NCBI GenBank assembly: GCA_902496665.1 | Contig: CABVBU010000013.1 | Location: forward strand, 1-64,000 | DNA: 64,000 nucleotides | Reading direction: 5' to 3' | Source: an uncultured Clostridium sp. | GTDB taxonomy: Bacteria > Bacillota > Clostridia > Lachnospirales > Lachnospiraceae | In this document: piece by piece, positions 54,722 to 63,991 of the stretch | Layout of the letters: the number at the start of each line of letters is the position of its first letter | How positions within the stretch are numbered: position 1 is the first letter of the stretch | Position numbers and translations under genes: made by a program | The notes under the pieces: model-generated | The model's input: the letters and a program-made list of their open reading frames with translations, nothing else | Told to the model about the DNA's origin: nothing | Database searches by the model: none

Positions 54722-54912
54722 ATGATCCCTCCCAAAAATCTGATCTCCTGCTGCATAAAAAAGAATCTATCTTTTTGTGTGTTTTGGAATTCTTCAGAAT
54801 CTGTTGCACAAAAAAAGCCTCTATACCTATATTGTACAGAAGCTTTCTTTTCATGTCCTCACCCCTAAGTAGTAACCTTTGAGGGATTTTTCCATGTTTC
54901 TATTCTATTTTT
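54722..54912. other. Gap between the surface-protein gene and its upstream regulator
   Basis: 191 bases. The minus-strand TTTTTTTGTGCAAC-containing stretch near 54800-54815 may end the regulator transcript: a hairpin with CTTCTGTACAATATAGGTATAGAGG precedes the T run. A minus-strand frame starting at 54854 runs into the surface-protein gene out of frame and has no family resemblance. Confidence 0.35.
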
Positions 54913-57399
54913 TTACCGGAAAAGCTTTTCCAGCTGCCGCCTTTTATCACGGCTGCTGCCGCCGATCTCCAGCTTTGCATAGATGTTTTTCATGTGGGTC
55001 TTTACTGTGTTTTCGGTCAGGAACAGGCGTCTGGCGATCTCCTGGTTGCTGATGTATTCCGATGCCAGTCTGGCGATCTCAAGCTCCCGCTCCGAAAGCA
55101 CTGCGAGACCATCTCCGGAAGTTCCCGGGAACGTCATTCCCCTATAATGCCCGCAGATTCCGGCGATCTGCCGAAGATCATCCTGATAAGCCGGCACATC
55201 CGAAAGGGTTTTCCACAGCTTTGCCGGAATCTGATCCATGTTTTCCACAAACGGCATGTAGATCCTGTCAACAAAGGCAAGCTCCGCAGCTTTCTTTAAC
55301 GCTGCTTCCGCCTCCTGTTCCTTTCCAAGGTGTGAAAATGCCGCTGCAAGCTGGATCTCCAGATAGATCGCAGGCATGACATAGACCACCCGGCTTCCGA
55401 GAAACTGCTTTTCCATGCTTTCTTTTCTCGCCGCAAGCTTTGAGTATTCTCCCCGCGCCAGCAAAACCTGATGGTAGATCGTAAACGCTGATGCCATCGC
55501 TGCCCCTAACACGGAGGAGCTTTCCAAGAGACCGTCCGCAACCCACGGCACGATCTTCTCTGTCTCACCGCGCAGAGCCGCAATAAAGCTGTCGCAGAGA
55601 TCCAGACTGTGGATCATGATATACTGGCGGTTTTCCATCAGCTCCCGGCGGAAGCTTTTCCTCTCCTCCCTGAGCGTTTCAAAGCCGCCATTCTTTTCTG
55701 CCATCCGCATCTTCAAAAAGAGACAGCAGGTCCGGATCCCCCACTGGCCGTAGCGCTTTGCCGCCTCCACCGCCTTTTCCATGGCGATCCGCGCATCTGC
55801 ATCCATCCCCCGGTCAAAAGCAGCCTCCGCCGCCATCATGTGCTCTGCTCCCTGCCCATGTCCCTCTGTCAGGCGGTAATAATATGGCATGCACTCACAC
55901 ATCTCGTCCATTTCCTGATCAAGGGATCCGCTGCCGCTGTGATACAGCCATAATACCGACGGCGAACCGAACGTCCAGCTGTTCGTGGTATCAAGTGTCA
56001 CCGCCTTCTCCCTCATCAGGCTTCCCGCTTTCCGGTGAAGGATGCTCATGGCGGAGATCTTGTTGTATTCCAGGAAGCTCATATTCATATAAAATTCACC
56101 GAAATACTGGTTTCTCTGCTTTTCGTCGATATCTTCCGGCTCTTCCATACAGGAAAGGAAAAATTCCTTCATCTTCATCATCTCCGGCATCATTCCAAAG
56201 AAAAAGAACCGCCGCATACAGATGATCTGGGCCAGATAATGCTTCTTTAAGATCTCCGGCGGACAATGTTCCAGCCAGACCTTTAACCGGTTCCGGTACT
56301 CATTGCTCTGCCAGGAGGACTGGGTCGTCTCCAGCGCCCCAAGCATGGAATCATAGTCTCCGGCACGGTAAAACGTCTCGATCGCCTCCGGGATCTCTCT
56401 GTTTTTCATATACCAACGGCCAAGATTCCGTAAATACTGATCCTGCTCCGTTTTTGGAAGCTCACAAAATGCCTCCCTTGCACACGCAAGCAGCATATGA
56501 TGATAGCGGTAGATCCCCGTCGTCCGGTCGCAGCTGATAAACGCGTTTCCCGCAGTCAGGTCCTCCAGAAGCTTTTCACAGGAGGCTCCCCATAAAAACT
56601 CCGCCTGCTCCGCAGTAAATCCATCCGACACGGACATGACCCGGAGAAATTTTTTATGAAGCTCATCTACCGTGTCAAAAAACAGCTTTCTCATCCCATC
56701 ATAGATGGACTCGCCATCCGAAAGCAGCCGTCCGCTCGAAGAAAGCTCCTTAAAATTCAGATAGATCATGGAGATCCAGCCCTCTGTCATTTTGCTTAAG
56801 CTCTCTCCCTGAGCTTCACTTAAAGCGACAGAACAGTGCTTCGCGTACTGGAAAATCTGCTGTTTTTTCAGACACAGATCCTCTTTCCGGATCTCTAAAA
56901 GCCGGCGTCCGAGCTCCTGCTTTTCCTGTCCCTCAAAGACCTCACTCCGGCTCATGATGATAAGGCGGAACTGTTCCGGCAGCTGTTTGACCAGAAACAG
57001 GAGAAATTTCCGGATCGGCTCTTCTTTTACAAGATGGAAATCGTCCAAAACCAGATAGATATCCCGCGTCTCACTCTCAAGACCGTCAAGCAGGATCTCA
57101 AGAAACAGTGCTCTCGCCGCATCATTCTTCGGCATTCCCATCTCGACGAATTCCTGTCTCAGCTTTGGAAAATTCCGAAAACTCCGGCAGAAGCTGCTCC
57201 AGAAGATACTGCCCTCATCCGCCAGCATGTTCAGGCGGAATATAAGCGCAGATCTCCCAAGTCCCTTTAAAAAACTGGTGACCGCCGTGGTTTTTCCGTA
57301 TCCCATCGGGGCAACCACCGTCGTCACCGTATATTCCGGAATACTTTCCAGGATCGCCTTCAGGCTTTCCTGTATGTAAATATCGTTCAGTTTCCCCAT
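54913..57399 (-). CDS. MalT/LuxR-type ATP-dependent transcriptional regulator
   Basis: 828 residues from the ATG at 57399 (8 bases after AGGGAG; the ATG at 57405 is too close). The N-terminal STAND-type NTPase domain has Walker A APMGYGKTTA and a Walker B-like YLVLDDFHLV. The middle ~400 residues are helical TPR-like repeats. The C-terminus is a LuxR helix-turn-helix (LSERELEIARLASEYISNQEIARRLFLTENTVKTHMKNIYAKL). MalT-type proteins bind an inducer through the TPR region, assemble with ATP and activate nearby genes. The 3728-residue surface protein, 191 bases downstream on the same strand, is the obvious candidate target. Confidence 0.9.
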   Translation of the reverse strand: MGKLNDIYIQESLKAILESIPEYTVTTVVAPMGYGKTTAVTSFLKGLGRSALIFRLNMLADEGSIFWSSFCRSFRNFPKLRQEFVEMGMPKNDAARALFLEILLDGLESETRDIYLVLDDFHLVKEEPIRKFLLFLVKQLPEQFRLIIMSRSEVFEGQEKQELGRRLLEIRKEDLCLKKQQIFQYAKHCSVALSEAQGESLSKMTEGWISMIYLNFKELSSSGRLLSDGESIYDGMRKLFFDTVDELHKKFLRVMSVSDGFTAEQAEFLWGASCEKLLEDLTAGNAFISCDRTTGIYRYHHMLLACAREAFCELPKTEQDQYLRNLGRWYMKNREIPEAIETFYRAGDYDSMLGALETTQSSWQSNEYRNRLKVWLEHCPPEILKKHYLAQIICMRRFFFFGMMPEMMKMKEFFLSCMEEPEDIDEKQRNQYFGEFYMNMSFLEYNKISAMSILHRKAGSLMREKAVTLDTTNSWTFGSPSVLWLYHSGSGSLDQEMDEMCECMPYYYRLTEGHGQGAEHMMAAEAAFDRGMDADARIAMEKAVEAAKRYGQWGIRTCCLFLKMRMAEKNGGFETLREERKSFRRELMENRQYIMIHSLDLCDSFIAALRGETEKIVPWVADGLLESSSVLGAAMASAFTIYHQVLLARGEYSKLAARKESMEKQFLGSRVVYVMPAIYLEIQLAAAFSHLGKEQEAEAALKKAAELAFVDRIYMPFVENMDQIPAKLWKTLSDVPAYQDDLRQIAGICGHYRGMTFPGTSGDGLAVLSERELEIARLASEYISNQEIARRLFLTENTVKTHMKNIYAKLEIGGSSRDKRRQLEKLFR

Positions 57400-57439
57400 G
57401 TCCATGCTCCCTGTAATAACGAAATGATCTAAGCATATT

Positions 57440-57456
57440 TTACCATATCATGGTAA
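57440..57456. promoter_or_regulatory. Inverted repeat before the LuxR gene
   Basis: TTACCAT-ATC-ATGGTAA, an exact 7-bp inverted repeat about 40 bases upstream of the regulator start. Possible operator; no further support. Confidence 0.35.
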
Positions 57457-57549
57457 CTTTTGCGAATGGTTTCAGCGCCAGGCATGAGCACTTGCTGCAG
57501 GTCACATTTTTCCGCTGTTAAGCCGACACCCCTGGATCCATAACGTCAA

Positions 57550-57594
57550 AACAGCATATACCTTCCAGAAATTCTCTGGAAAATACATGCTGTT
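57550..57594 (-). terminator. Terminator of the group B hydrogenase gene
   Basis: Minus-strand ACAGCATGTATTTTCCAGA...TCTGGAAGGTATATGCTGT stem followed by TTTTG. It lies about 70 bases after the stop. Confidence 0.7.
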
Positions 57595-57664
57595 CTTTTG
57601 TTCACAGATGTCCGCCAGCCTCAGCCGGACACCCTGCCATATTCATATGTTATGTAAACCTACA

Positions 57665-59137
57665 TTAAGCCTCCGGCTTCTCGTAGCTGCGATGCATGGA
57701 GAAGGAATCCATATCGTAATTCTTTAAGTTCTCCCATACTCCGCGGCCATCCGCCTTCGCGATCACAGCGTCACGGTCTTTCTTGAATGTCATCTCCTGT
57801 TTCAGGTTGCTCGGTCCGCCTACGCAGCCGCCCTGACACATCATACCCTCAATGAAGTCTTCCGGAAGTCTGCCGACTTTGAGAAGAAGAAGGGCTTTCT
57901 TAACCTCAGCCGCACCGCTGCAGCGCGCAACCTTGACATCTGTGCTCTCGCCTTTTTCCTTGAAGCACTCGATCACTGCGTTTGTTACGCCGCCGCCGTT
58001 GCCGAAGCGTTTTCCGAAGACGCTGCCCTCCTGCTTTGTCTCCTCAGCCGGCTCAAGCTCAACTTCTTTTCCGCGCAGCATTTCGATTGCCTCACCGAAG
58101 GTCAGAACATAATCCGCGTTGTTCTCGATGGACTTGTCAGCCGCCTCGGATTTCTTTGCCATACACGGTCCGATAAATACAGTGATGGTCTCCGGATCGA
58201 TCGCTTTTAACATTCTGGATACCGCGCACATCGGGGATACCGTTGTGGACATATTATCGATCAGGGTCGGGTAGTGTTTCTTGATCATATTTACGAATGC
58301 CGGACAGCAGGAGGTTGTCATCTTCTTGCCTTCCTTAAATGCCTCTGCCCATTCCATTGCCTCGTAAGCTGCTGTCATATCAGCACCGGCGGCAACCTCT
58401 ACCATATCGGTAAAGCCGACCTTCTTTAATGCAGTACGCCAGCTCTCCATTGTGATATCCTGACCGAACTCACCTTCAGCAGCCGGAGCAACCATCGCAA
58501 CGACTTTCTTGCCGGCCTTGATCGCTTCGATCACCTGTACAACATATACCTTGGAGGAAATTGCACCGAACGGGCAGCTTCTTACGCAGGCACCGCACTG
58601 GATACATTTCTTTTCATCGATCTGGCAGATTCCGGTCTCCGGATCCATTGTGATCGCATCTACCGGACATGCACGGCGGCACGGACGGATCAGCTCAGCG
58701 ATTGCATTGTACGGACATGCCTGCGCACAGCGTCCGCACTCTTTACAGACACCCGGATCGATATGGGCACGGTCGCGGCCGATCGAGATCGCACCAAAGT
58801 TACATGCGTTCTGACAGGCTTTACCCATACATTTCTGACAGTTATCGGTTACAACGAATCTTGTGATTGGACACTCCTCACATGCAGAAGAGATAACCTG
58901 AATGATATTGTCACTCTGTTTGTCACTCGGACATTTTCCTTCCGCGAGACGGACTCTCTGACGGATGATCTCTCTCTCCTTATATACGCAGCAACGGAAC
59001 TGTGCCTTCGGGCCCGGGATCAGTTTGAACGGGATATTGTCTCTCTCTTCCTCGAGTCTGCCCTCGAAAGCCAGCTTGGAAACTGTGCGCAGCACGTTAT
59101 ACTTGATCTTAAGCAGTGCCTCATCGTTGGTTTTCAT
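57665..59137 (-). CDS. Group B-like monomeric [FeFe] hydrogenase
   Basis: 490 residues. An N-terminal region (~1-90) of unknown role is followed by four ferredoxin-type clusters' worth of cysteines (e.g. CQKCMGKACQNAC, CKECGRCAQACP, CRRACP, CIQCGACVRSCP) and then the H-cluster domain. Its signatures are TSCCPAF, IGPCMAKKSE and MMCQGGCVGGPSN. These differ from the group A forms at 2798 (TSCCPGW, MPCVAKKGE, MACPGGCVGGGGQP) and match the group B pattern, as in clostridial CpIII-type enzymes. All four H-cluster cysteines are present. It is monocistronic with AGGAGG before the ATG, so it probably works with free ferredoxin. Physiological direction unknown. Confidence 0.9.
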   Translation of the reverse strand: MKTNDEALLKIKYNVLRTVSKLAFEGRLEEERDNIPFKLIPGPKAQFRCCVYKEREIIRQRVRLAEGKCPSDKQSDNIIQVISSACEECPITRFVVTDNCQKCMGKACQNACNFGAISIGRDRAHIDPGVCKECGRCAQACPYNAIAELIRPCRRACPVDAITMDPETGICQIDEKKCIQCGACVRSCPFGAISSKVYVVQVIEAIKAGKKVVAMVAPAAEGEFGQDITMESWRTALKKVGFTDMVEVAAGADMTAAYEAMEWAEAFKEGKKMTTSCCPAFVNMIKKHYPTLIDNMSTTVSPMCAVSRMLKAIDPETITVFIGPCMAKKSEAADKSIENNADYVLTFGEAIEMLRGKEVELEPAEETKQEGSVFGKRFGNGGGVTNAVIECFKEKGESTDVKVARCSGAAEVKKALLLLKVGRLPEDFIEGMMCQGGCVGGPSNLKQEMTFKKDRDAVIAKADGRGVWENLKNYDMDSFSMHRSYEKPEA

Positions 59138-59521
59138 ACCATTTCCTCCTAAATTTTGAATCCTCTATCTTACCTTAATTTTTAATGTTTTCGCATCATA
59201 TTATCGCATATCCCCCTTTGCAAAGCAAGTCGGAAATTGTATATAATCCAACGCATTCCGGTGAAAAACCTTATTTTCTTAAATTGTATACAATAAAGTA
59301 CAGGCAGAGAAATCCCCTGTATTTTCCCGGGGTTTTCTGTCTTTCTGTGTCGGATATTTGTTCGCAGTATGCGGCTGTCCGGCACCGCTTTCTTTGTCTC
59401 TTTTTTTCGCAAAGTCAGGTTCCGGTTCCGCCTCTTTCCCGCCACTCCGCTTCCGATTATTTTCGGTTTGGCATATGCAGCCTTCGCCTTTAAAACATGT
59501 TTTCCCCTGTCTCATGTTGGA

Positions 59522-59550
59522 TTGACATTCTCAAATCCCCATGATATATT
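59522..59550 (+). promoter_or_regulatory. Promoter of the ABC binding-protein gene
   Basis: TTGACA, 17-base spacer, TATATT, close to consensus. Start expected near 59557, about 190 bases before the ATG. Confidence 0.8.
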
Positions 59551-59556
59551 CTACTT

Positions 59557-59740
59557 AGTTCGGTCGTGCTAACCCCAAAGGTCAACTGTCCTGAGGGAAA
59601 AGACGAAAAGAATCTGATACGGGAATATCTGTCATGTTCAGGATCCCCGGTATGCTCTTTTCGTGTGCATACCGGGGATTTATCATTCACACAGACAGTG
59701 GAACAAGATCCGTGTCTGTCAGATTTTTTTCAGGAGGAAC
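59557..59740 (+). promoter_or_regulatory. Unassigned structured leader RNA before the ABC binding-protein gene
   Basis: The first ~85 bases can form TTAG/CTAA, CCC-AGG/CCT-GGG and GATA/TATC stems, with purine-rich joining segments (GGGAAAAGACGAAAAGAA). A perfect 13-bp hairpin ATCCCCGGTATGC/GCATACCGGGGAT (59643-59679) follows, about 60 bases before the ribosome-binding site, in the place of a riboswitch expression platform. Its trailing T content is weak. I could not match it to TPP, guanidine, glycine, SAM or other families I know. Confidence 0.45.
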
Positions 59741-59746
59741 TAAATT

Positions 59747-60826
59747 ATGAGAAAAATGTTATCCGTCATGATGGCTGCCGCGATCGCGGGATCTCTCCTT
59801 GCAGGCTGCTCATCATCCACAACCGAAACAACTGCTGCTGCCTCTTCCGCAGAAGAGACAACGACTGCTGCTGAGGAGACCACAACGGAAGCTGCTTCCG
59901 AGTCCGCCGCTGAAAGCACAGGTGATGAGACTGTTGTCCGTGTTGGCGGTTTAAAGGGGCCGACCACCATGGGACTTGTAAAGCTCATGGATGAGGCCGC
60001 AAACGGAGAGTCCGAGAACAGCTACGAATTCACAATGGTAACCGCAGCTGACGAGATGACTGCCATGGTCGCAGGCGGAAAAGTCGATATCGCCCTGCTT
60101 CCGGCGAACGTCGCAAGCGTTCTCTACAATAAGACAAACAAAAATATCTCCGTGATCGATATCAACACTCTCGGCGTTCTCTACTTCGTATCTGCCGACA
60201 GCTCCGTGACAACGATCGACCAGTTAAAGGGAAAGACCGTATATCTTCCGGGAAAGGGAACTACTCCGGAATATGCGCTCCGCTATGTGCTCTCCGCTGC
60301 AGGACTCGGAGAGGACGATGTAACTCTTGAATTCAAGTCCGAGGCATCTGAGGTGGCTTCCGTCCTCGCCGAGGATCCGAACGCCATCGGTCTTCTTCCG
60401 CAGCCTTTCGTAACTGCCGCTCTCGCCCAGAACGAAAAGCTCTCCATCATCATGGATCTCACAAAAGAGTGGGATAACGTTCAGGGCGAAGGCTCCGGAA
60501 GCCGTCTTGTAACAGGCGTTACCATTGTAAACAATGATTTCTTAAAGGAGCACGAGGACCTCGTCGATACGTTCTTACAGGAACATGAGGCATCCATCGC
60601 CTTCACCGCGGAGGATCCGGATGCCGCAGCCGAGCTCATCGCAAAGGCTGAGATCGTCGCAAAGGCTCCGATCGCAAAAAAAGCGCTTCCTTACTGCAAT
60701 ATCACCTTTATCTCCGGTGATGAGATGAAAACAGCACTTTCCGGTTACCTTCAGGCTCTGTATGACCAGAACCCGGCCTCCGTCGGCGGTGAACTGCCGG
60801 ATGATGGATTCTACTATGTAAAGTAA
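59747..60826 (+). CDS. ABC transporter substrate-binding lipoprotein (NitT/TauT type)
   Basis: 359 residues. Lipoprotein signal with lipobox LLAGC (cysteine ~21), then a T/A/E-rich linker (~22-62) and a periplasmic-binding fold of the NMT1/SsuA kind: GGLKGPTTMGLVKLMDEA, MVAGGKVDIALLPANVA, TIDQLKGKTVYLPGKGTTPEYALRYVL. It should capture a small organic solute at the cell surface and deliver it to the permease/ATPase pair encoded downstream. The ligand is unknown; relatives bind nitrate, sulfonates, pyrimidine precursors and others. A terminator and new promoter separate it from the permease gene. AGGAGG precedes the ATG. Confidence 0.88.
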   Translation: MRKMLSVMMAAAIAGSLLAGCSSSTTETTAAASSAEETTTAAEETTTEAASESAAESTGDETVVRVGGLKGPTTMGLVKLMDEAANGESENSYEFTMVTAADEMTAMVAGGKVDIALLPANVASVLYNKTNKNISVIDINTLGVLYFVSADSSVTTIDQLKGKTVYLPGKGTTPEYALRYVLSAAGLGEDDVTLEFKSEASEVASVLAEDPNAIGLLPQPFVTAALAQNEKLSIIMDLTKEWDNVQGEGSGSRLVTGVTIVNNDFLKEHEDLVDTFLQEHEASIAFTAEDPDAAAELIAKAEIVAKAPIAKKALPYCNITFISGDEMKTALSGYLQALYDQNPASVGGELPDDGFYYVK

Positions 60827-60881
60827 TTGTGACTGCGAAGGTTCTCAACAGTTACAAGCATTCATGCCGACTGTGACAAAC

Positions 60882-60918
60882 GAGGTATGGCTGGCAAAAC
60901 AGTCATACCTCATTTTTA
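60882..60918 (+). terminator. Terminator after the binding-protein gene
   Basis: GAGGTATGGCTG/CAGTCATACCTC hairpin with one mismatch, then ATTTTTAT. It separates the binding-protein transcript from the permease/ATPase transcript. Confidence 0.8.
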
Positions 60919-60969
60919 TATCGCCGTTTATTCTCACGGAATTTAGTTTACATAAGTCAGTTTAACAGC

Positions 60970-60997
60970 TTGAGCCATGAGAAATATCTGTTATAAT
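60970..60997 (+). promoter_or_regulatory. Promoter of the permease/ATPase pair
   Basis: TTGAGC, 16-base spacer, TATAAT. Start near 61004, about 80 bases before the permease ATG. Confidence 0.65.
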
Positions 60998-61082
60998 TTT
61001 ATTATTACGATTACATAAAGAAATTCAACCGCTGGAAAGCAGCTTTGATTTTTATTACACTTTATGAAAGGAGACAGCCGCC

Positions 61083-61856
61083 ATGGATCATCGTTTTTCC
61101 GGATTCGTCCGCAGGCTCTCGATCATCCTTTTCTGGATCATCCTCTGGCAGTTCGCTGCCTCCCTGATCCGGAATCATATTTTCCTTGTGGGACCTGTCG
61201 ATACGCTGCGGGCGCTCTGTGAGCAGATCCTGCTCCCGGACTTCTGGTCCGCCATCGCGTTTTCTTTCGGGCGGATCAGCATCGGATTCTTTCTGGCGTT
61301 TTTTCTGGGGCTTTTCACCGGATCTCTGGCGTACCGTTTTCCCATCGCGGACGAATTCTTAGAGCCGCCGGTGCAGCTCATGAAGACGGTTCCCGTCGCA
61401 TCCTTCGTGATCCTGGCGCTGATCTGGACCGGCTCTAAAAACCTCTCCGTCTTTATCTCGTTCCTCGTGGTCTATCCCATGATCCATGTGAGCACGAAAG
61501 CCGGGCTGATATCTGCGGACCGGGAACTTTTGGAGATGGCGGAAATCTTCCACGTTCCCTTTATCCGCCGGACGCTCTATATCTACCGCACAGCCCTCTA
61601 CCCGTACTTAAAAAGCGCCTGCCGCACCGCCCTCGGCATGGGATTCAAGTCAGGGATCGCCGCCGAAGTCATCGGTGTGCCGGACGGTTCCATCGGCGAG
61701 GGGCTGTATCTCGCGAAGATCTATCTTAGTACCGCGGAACTCTTCGCGTGGACAGTCGTCATCATTCTTGTGAGCAGTCTGTTTGAGAAAGGTTTTCTGT
61801 GGATTCTGAAGAAATGTGCCGGAAAGGGGGCTGATGTGAATGAGTCCGATAAATAA
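61083..61856 (+). CDS. ABC transporter permease (SsuC/TauC type)
   Basis: 257 residues with six membrane segments and the binding-protein-dependent permease loop EMAEIFHVPFIRRTLYIYRTALYPYLKSACRTALGMGFKSGIAAEVIG, which contacts the ATPase. AAAGGAG precedes the ATG. It overlaps the ATPase gene by 17 bases. It works with the NitT/TauT-type binding lipoprotein upstream. Confidence 0.9.
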   Translation: MDHRFSGFVRRLSIILFWIILWQFAASLIRNHIFLVGPVDTLRALCEQILLPDFWSAIAFSFGRISIGFFLAFFLGLFTGSLAYRFPIADEFLEPPVQLMKTVPVASFVILALIWTGSKNLSVFISFLVVYPMIHVSTKAGLISADRELLEMAEIFHVPFIRRTLYIYRTALYPYLKSACRTALGMGFKSGIAAEVIGVPDGSIGEGLYLAKIYLSTAELFAWTVVIILVSSLFEKGFLWILKKCAGKGADVNESDK

Positions 61857-62523
61857 AAAAAATGACACTGCTCTCGCGCTCCGCTCCGTCACCAAATCCT
61901 ACGACGGACAACCGGTTCTCTCCGATCTTTCCCTGGAATTTTCCTCCGGAACTTTCTACTGTCTGATGGCACCGTCCGGAAACGGAAAGACTACAATGTT
62001 CCGTCTGATCCTCGGACTTGAAAAGCCGGATTCCGGTGTGATCCTGTTCGGTACATCAGCAGGGAATACCGGCAATAACGACATAAAAGCTTCTTCCGGC
62101 ACGGTATCAAAATCTGACCTCTGCAGGATCCGTGGGATGCGTCCCCTGATCTCCGCCGTTTTTCAGGAAAACCGTCTTCTGGAATGCTATACCGCCATTG
62201 AAAACCTCCGCTTCGCTCTGGGAAAGCAATATTCCAGCGAAGCTCTGACCACATACCTGCTCCGTCTTCTTCCGGAAGACGCCCTGAATAAGCCCGTCTG
62301 TGAATTCTCCGGCGGCATGAAGAGGCGTGTCGCGATCCTGCGCGCGATCCTCGCACCGTCTGAGATCATTCTCATGGATGAGCCTTTTACCGGACTGGAC
62401 GCCGATACAAGGCAGCTCACGATCGATCTGGTCAAAGAGCTCTGCGCCGGAAAGCTCCTGATCATCGCTACCCATTCAGAGGACGACGCAGAGCTTCTGG
62501 GGGCGAAGATCATTCACTTATAA
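61840..62523 (+). CDS. ABC transporter ATP-binding protein
   Basis: 227 residues. Walker A APSGNGKTTMF, Q loop VFQENRLL, signature EFSGGMKRRVAILRA, Walker B IILMDEPFTGLD and the switch histidine ATHSEDDA are all present. It powers the SsuC-like permease. It is translated from a start inside the permease gene and ends the operon before a strong terminator. Confidence 0.93.
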   Translation: MSPINKKNDTALALRSVTKSYDGQPVLSDLSLEFSSGTFYCLMAPSGNGKTTMFRLILGLEKPDSGVILFGTSAGNTGNNDIKASSGTVSKSDLCRIRGMRPLISAVFQENRLLECYTAIENLRFALGKQYSSEALTTYLLRLLPEDALNKPVCEFSGGMKRRVAILRAILAPSEIILMDEPFTGLDADTRQLTIDLVKELCAGKLLIIATHSEDDAELLGAKIIHL

Positions 62524-62529
62524 GTTAGG

Positions 62530-62589
62530 AAAAGCGTTCTCCTGTCCGGTCATCTCATCAACGGATATCCCTCAGGAAAACGCTTTTTA
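62530..62589. terminator. Terminator between ABC ATPase and MATE genes
   Basis: AAAAGCGTTCTCCTG and CAGGAAAACGCTTTTT pair around a 28-base loop. The genes converge here, and the stem can serve both strands. Confidence 0.75.
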
Positions 62590-62626
62590 TTATTTACGCA
62601 CGGTGCAGACAGTAACAGATTTCTCT

Positions 62627-63991
62627 CTATCTCGCCCCTAACAGCTTATCTATCTTCTTCATATGGAAGAAGTAGACCACGAACATTGAACATCCCGTAA
62701 ACAGCCAGGACGCCACATACACATTCATCAACATATCATAAGTTGTGAACATGCGGAATATCGTTGTGAGCCAAATCAGTCGGAATACGACCGTACCGAG
62801 AATCGTGATGACGGATGGCTCCAGGGACTTTCCAGTTCCTCGCAGGCAGGAACTTGCAACCTCATATGTCGCAGTTAAACCTTCCAATGCACACACCCGA
62901 TCCATTCGTATGATCCCGTATGCCGCCACCGCAGCGCTCGTCGTATAGATGCTGACGAAAAAATCTTCCCACACGATAAAAATCACGCTGAGGATCTCCG
63001 TAAATCCGAATCCAAAGAGCAGACAAAGCCAGAAGATCTTTCTGCATCTCTTCATGTTGCCCGCACCAAAGTTCTGGCTTGTAAATGTAACCGCCGCCTG
63101 GGCAAAAGCACCTGCAATATCATATGTAAAATACTCAAAATTCAGTGCCAGGGAGGAACCCGCGATGGCCGCCTCACCGAACATGTTGATCCCACTCTGG
63201 ATAAACACGTTGGAAACAGAAAAGATCGCACCCTGAATTCCTGCCGGGATACCGATCGCCAGCACTTTTTTCAGCTCATTTGTATCGATCCGCATCCTGT
63301 CAAACCGGAAGCTGAACTCATCATTCCTGCGGTACAGATGGGAGATAATGAGGAATGTGCTGACCACGTTGGAGATCACCGTGGCGATGGCAACGCCCGC
63401 AACTCCCAGATGGAATCCGATCACAAGGAGCAGGTTTAAAATTACATTCAGCACGCCGGACACGATAAGGTAGTACATCGGTCTCCTCGTATCACCGTAG
63501 CTTCTGACAATGGCAGCACCAAAGTTGTACGCGACCATAAACGGAATTCCCACAAAATAGATCCTGATATATAAGAGTGCCTGATCCAGCACTGTCTCCG
63601 GCGTTCCGGATGCCACAAGGACCAGTCTTGCCACCAGCATTCCGATTACGAGAAGCGCAATTCCGAGAACCGCGCCGAAGGTCAGGATCGTGTGGACCAT
63701 GCTGTTGATCTTACCGCGGTTCTTCTGACCAATAAGGTTCGCCAACGCTGCATTCGGTCCCACAGAAAGTCCAACGATCAGGTTCACGAAAATTCCAACC
63801 AGCGCCACACAGCTTCCCACAGCCGCCAGCGCCTGATCCCCCGCAAATCTTCCCACAACAGCAACGTCCGCTGAATTAAACAGCTGCTGCAAAATACTGC
63901 TGAACGCTAACGGTATCGAAAACAGGATCAGTTTTCCTGCCAGCCCTCCGTTTAACATATCCATTTCCTTTGATCTTACTGATGTTTCCAA
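62627..63991 (-). CDS. MATE-family efflux transporter
   Basis: 454 residues as seen, with twelve membrane segments in two halves. The N-terminal FSIPLAFSSILQQLFNSADVAVVGRFAG and the GPNAALANLIGQKNRGK and FGAAIVRSYGDTRRPMYYLI segments place it in the multidrug and toxic-compound extrusion family (NorM/DinF superfamily). It exports cationic compounds in exchange for Na+ or H+. The frame reads from TTG 63991 and stays open to the window edge. An ATG at 63964 before MLNGGLAGKLILF is a plausible start, so the 5' end is uncertain. Confidence 0.9.
   Translation of the reverse strand: METSVRSKEMDMLNGGLAGKLILFSIPLAFSSILQQLFNSADVAVVGRFAGDQALAAVGSCVALVGIFVNLIVGLSVGPNAALANLIGQKNRGKINSMVHTILTFGAVLGIALLVIGMLVARLVLVASGTPETVLDQALLYIRIYFVGIPFMVAYNFGAAIVRSYGDTRRPMYYLIVSGVLNVILNLLLVIGFHLGVAGVAIATVISNVVSTFLIISHLYRRNDEFSFRFDRMRIDTNELKKVLAIGIPAGIQGAIFSVSNVFIQSGINMFGEAAIAGSSLALNFEYFTYDIAGAFAQAAVTFTSQNFGAGNMKRCRKIFWLCLLFGFGFTEILSVIFIVWEDFFVSIYTTSAAVAAYGIIRMDRVCALEGLTATYEVASSCLRGTGKSLEPSVITILGTVVFRLIWLTTIFRMFTTYDMLMNVYVASWLFTGCSMFVVYFFHMKKIDKLLGAR

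Noticed and set aside
54585..54854. 89-codon frame before the giant surface-protein gene
   Set aside because: It has a fair ribosome-binding site, but its second half overlaps the surface-protein gene out of frame and nothing in it is recognisable. A short leader peptide is not excluded.
60823..60859. Short segment with GTAATTGTGACTG and AACAGTTAC that looks like a remnant of the 133-bp element
   Set aside because: The ends match poorly, there is no hairpin core and no flanking duplication.
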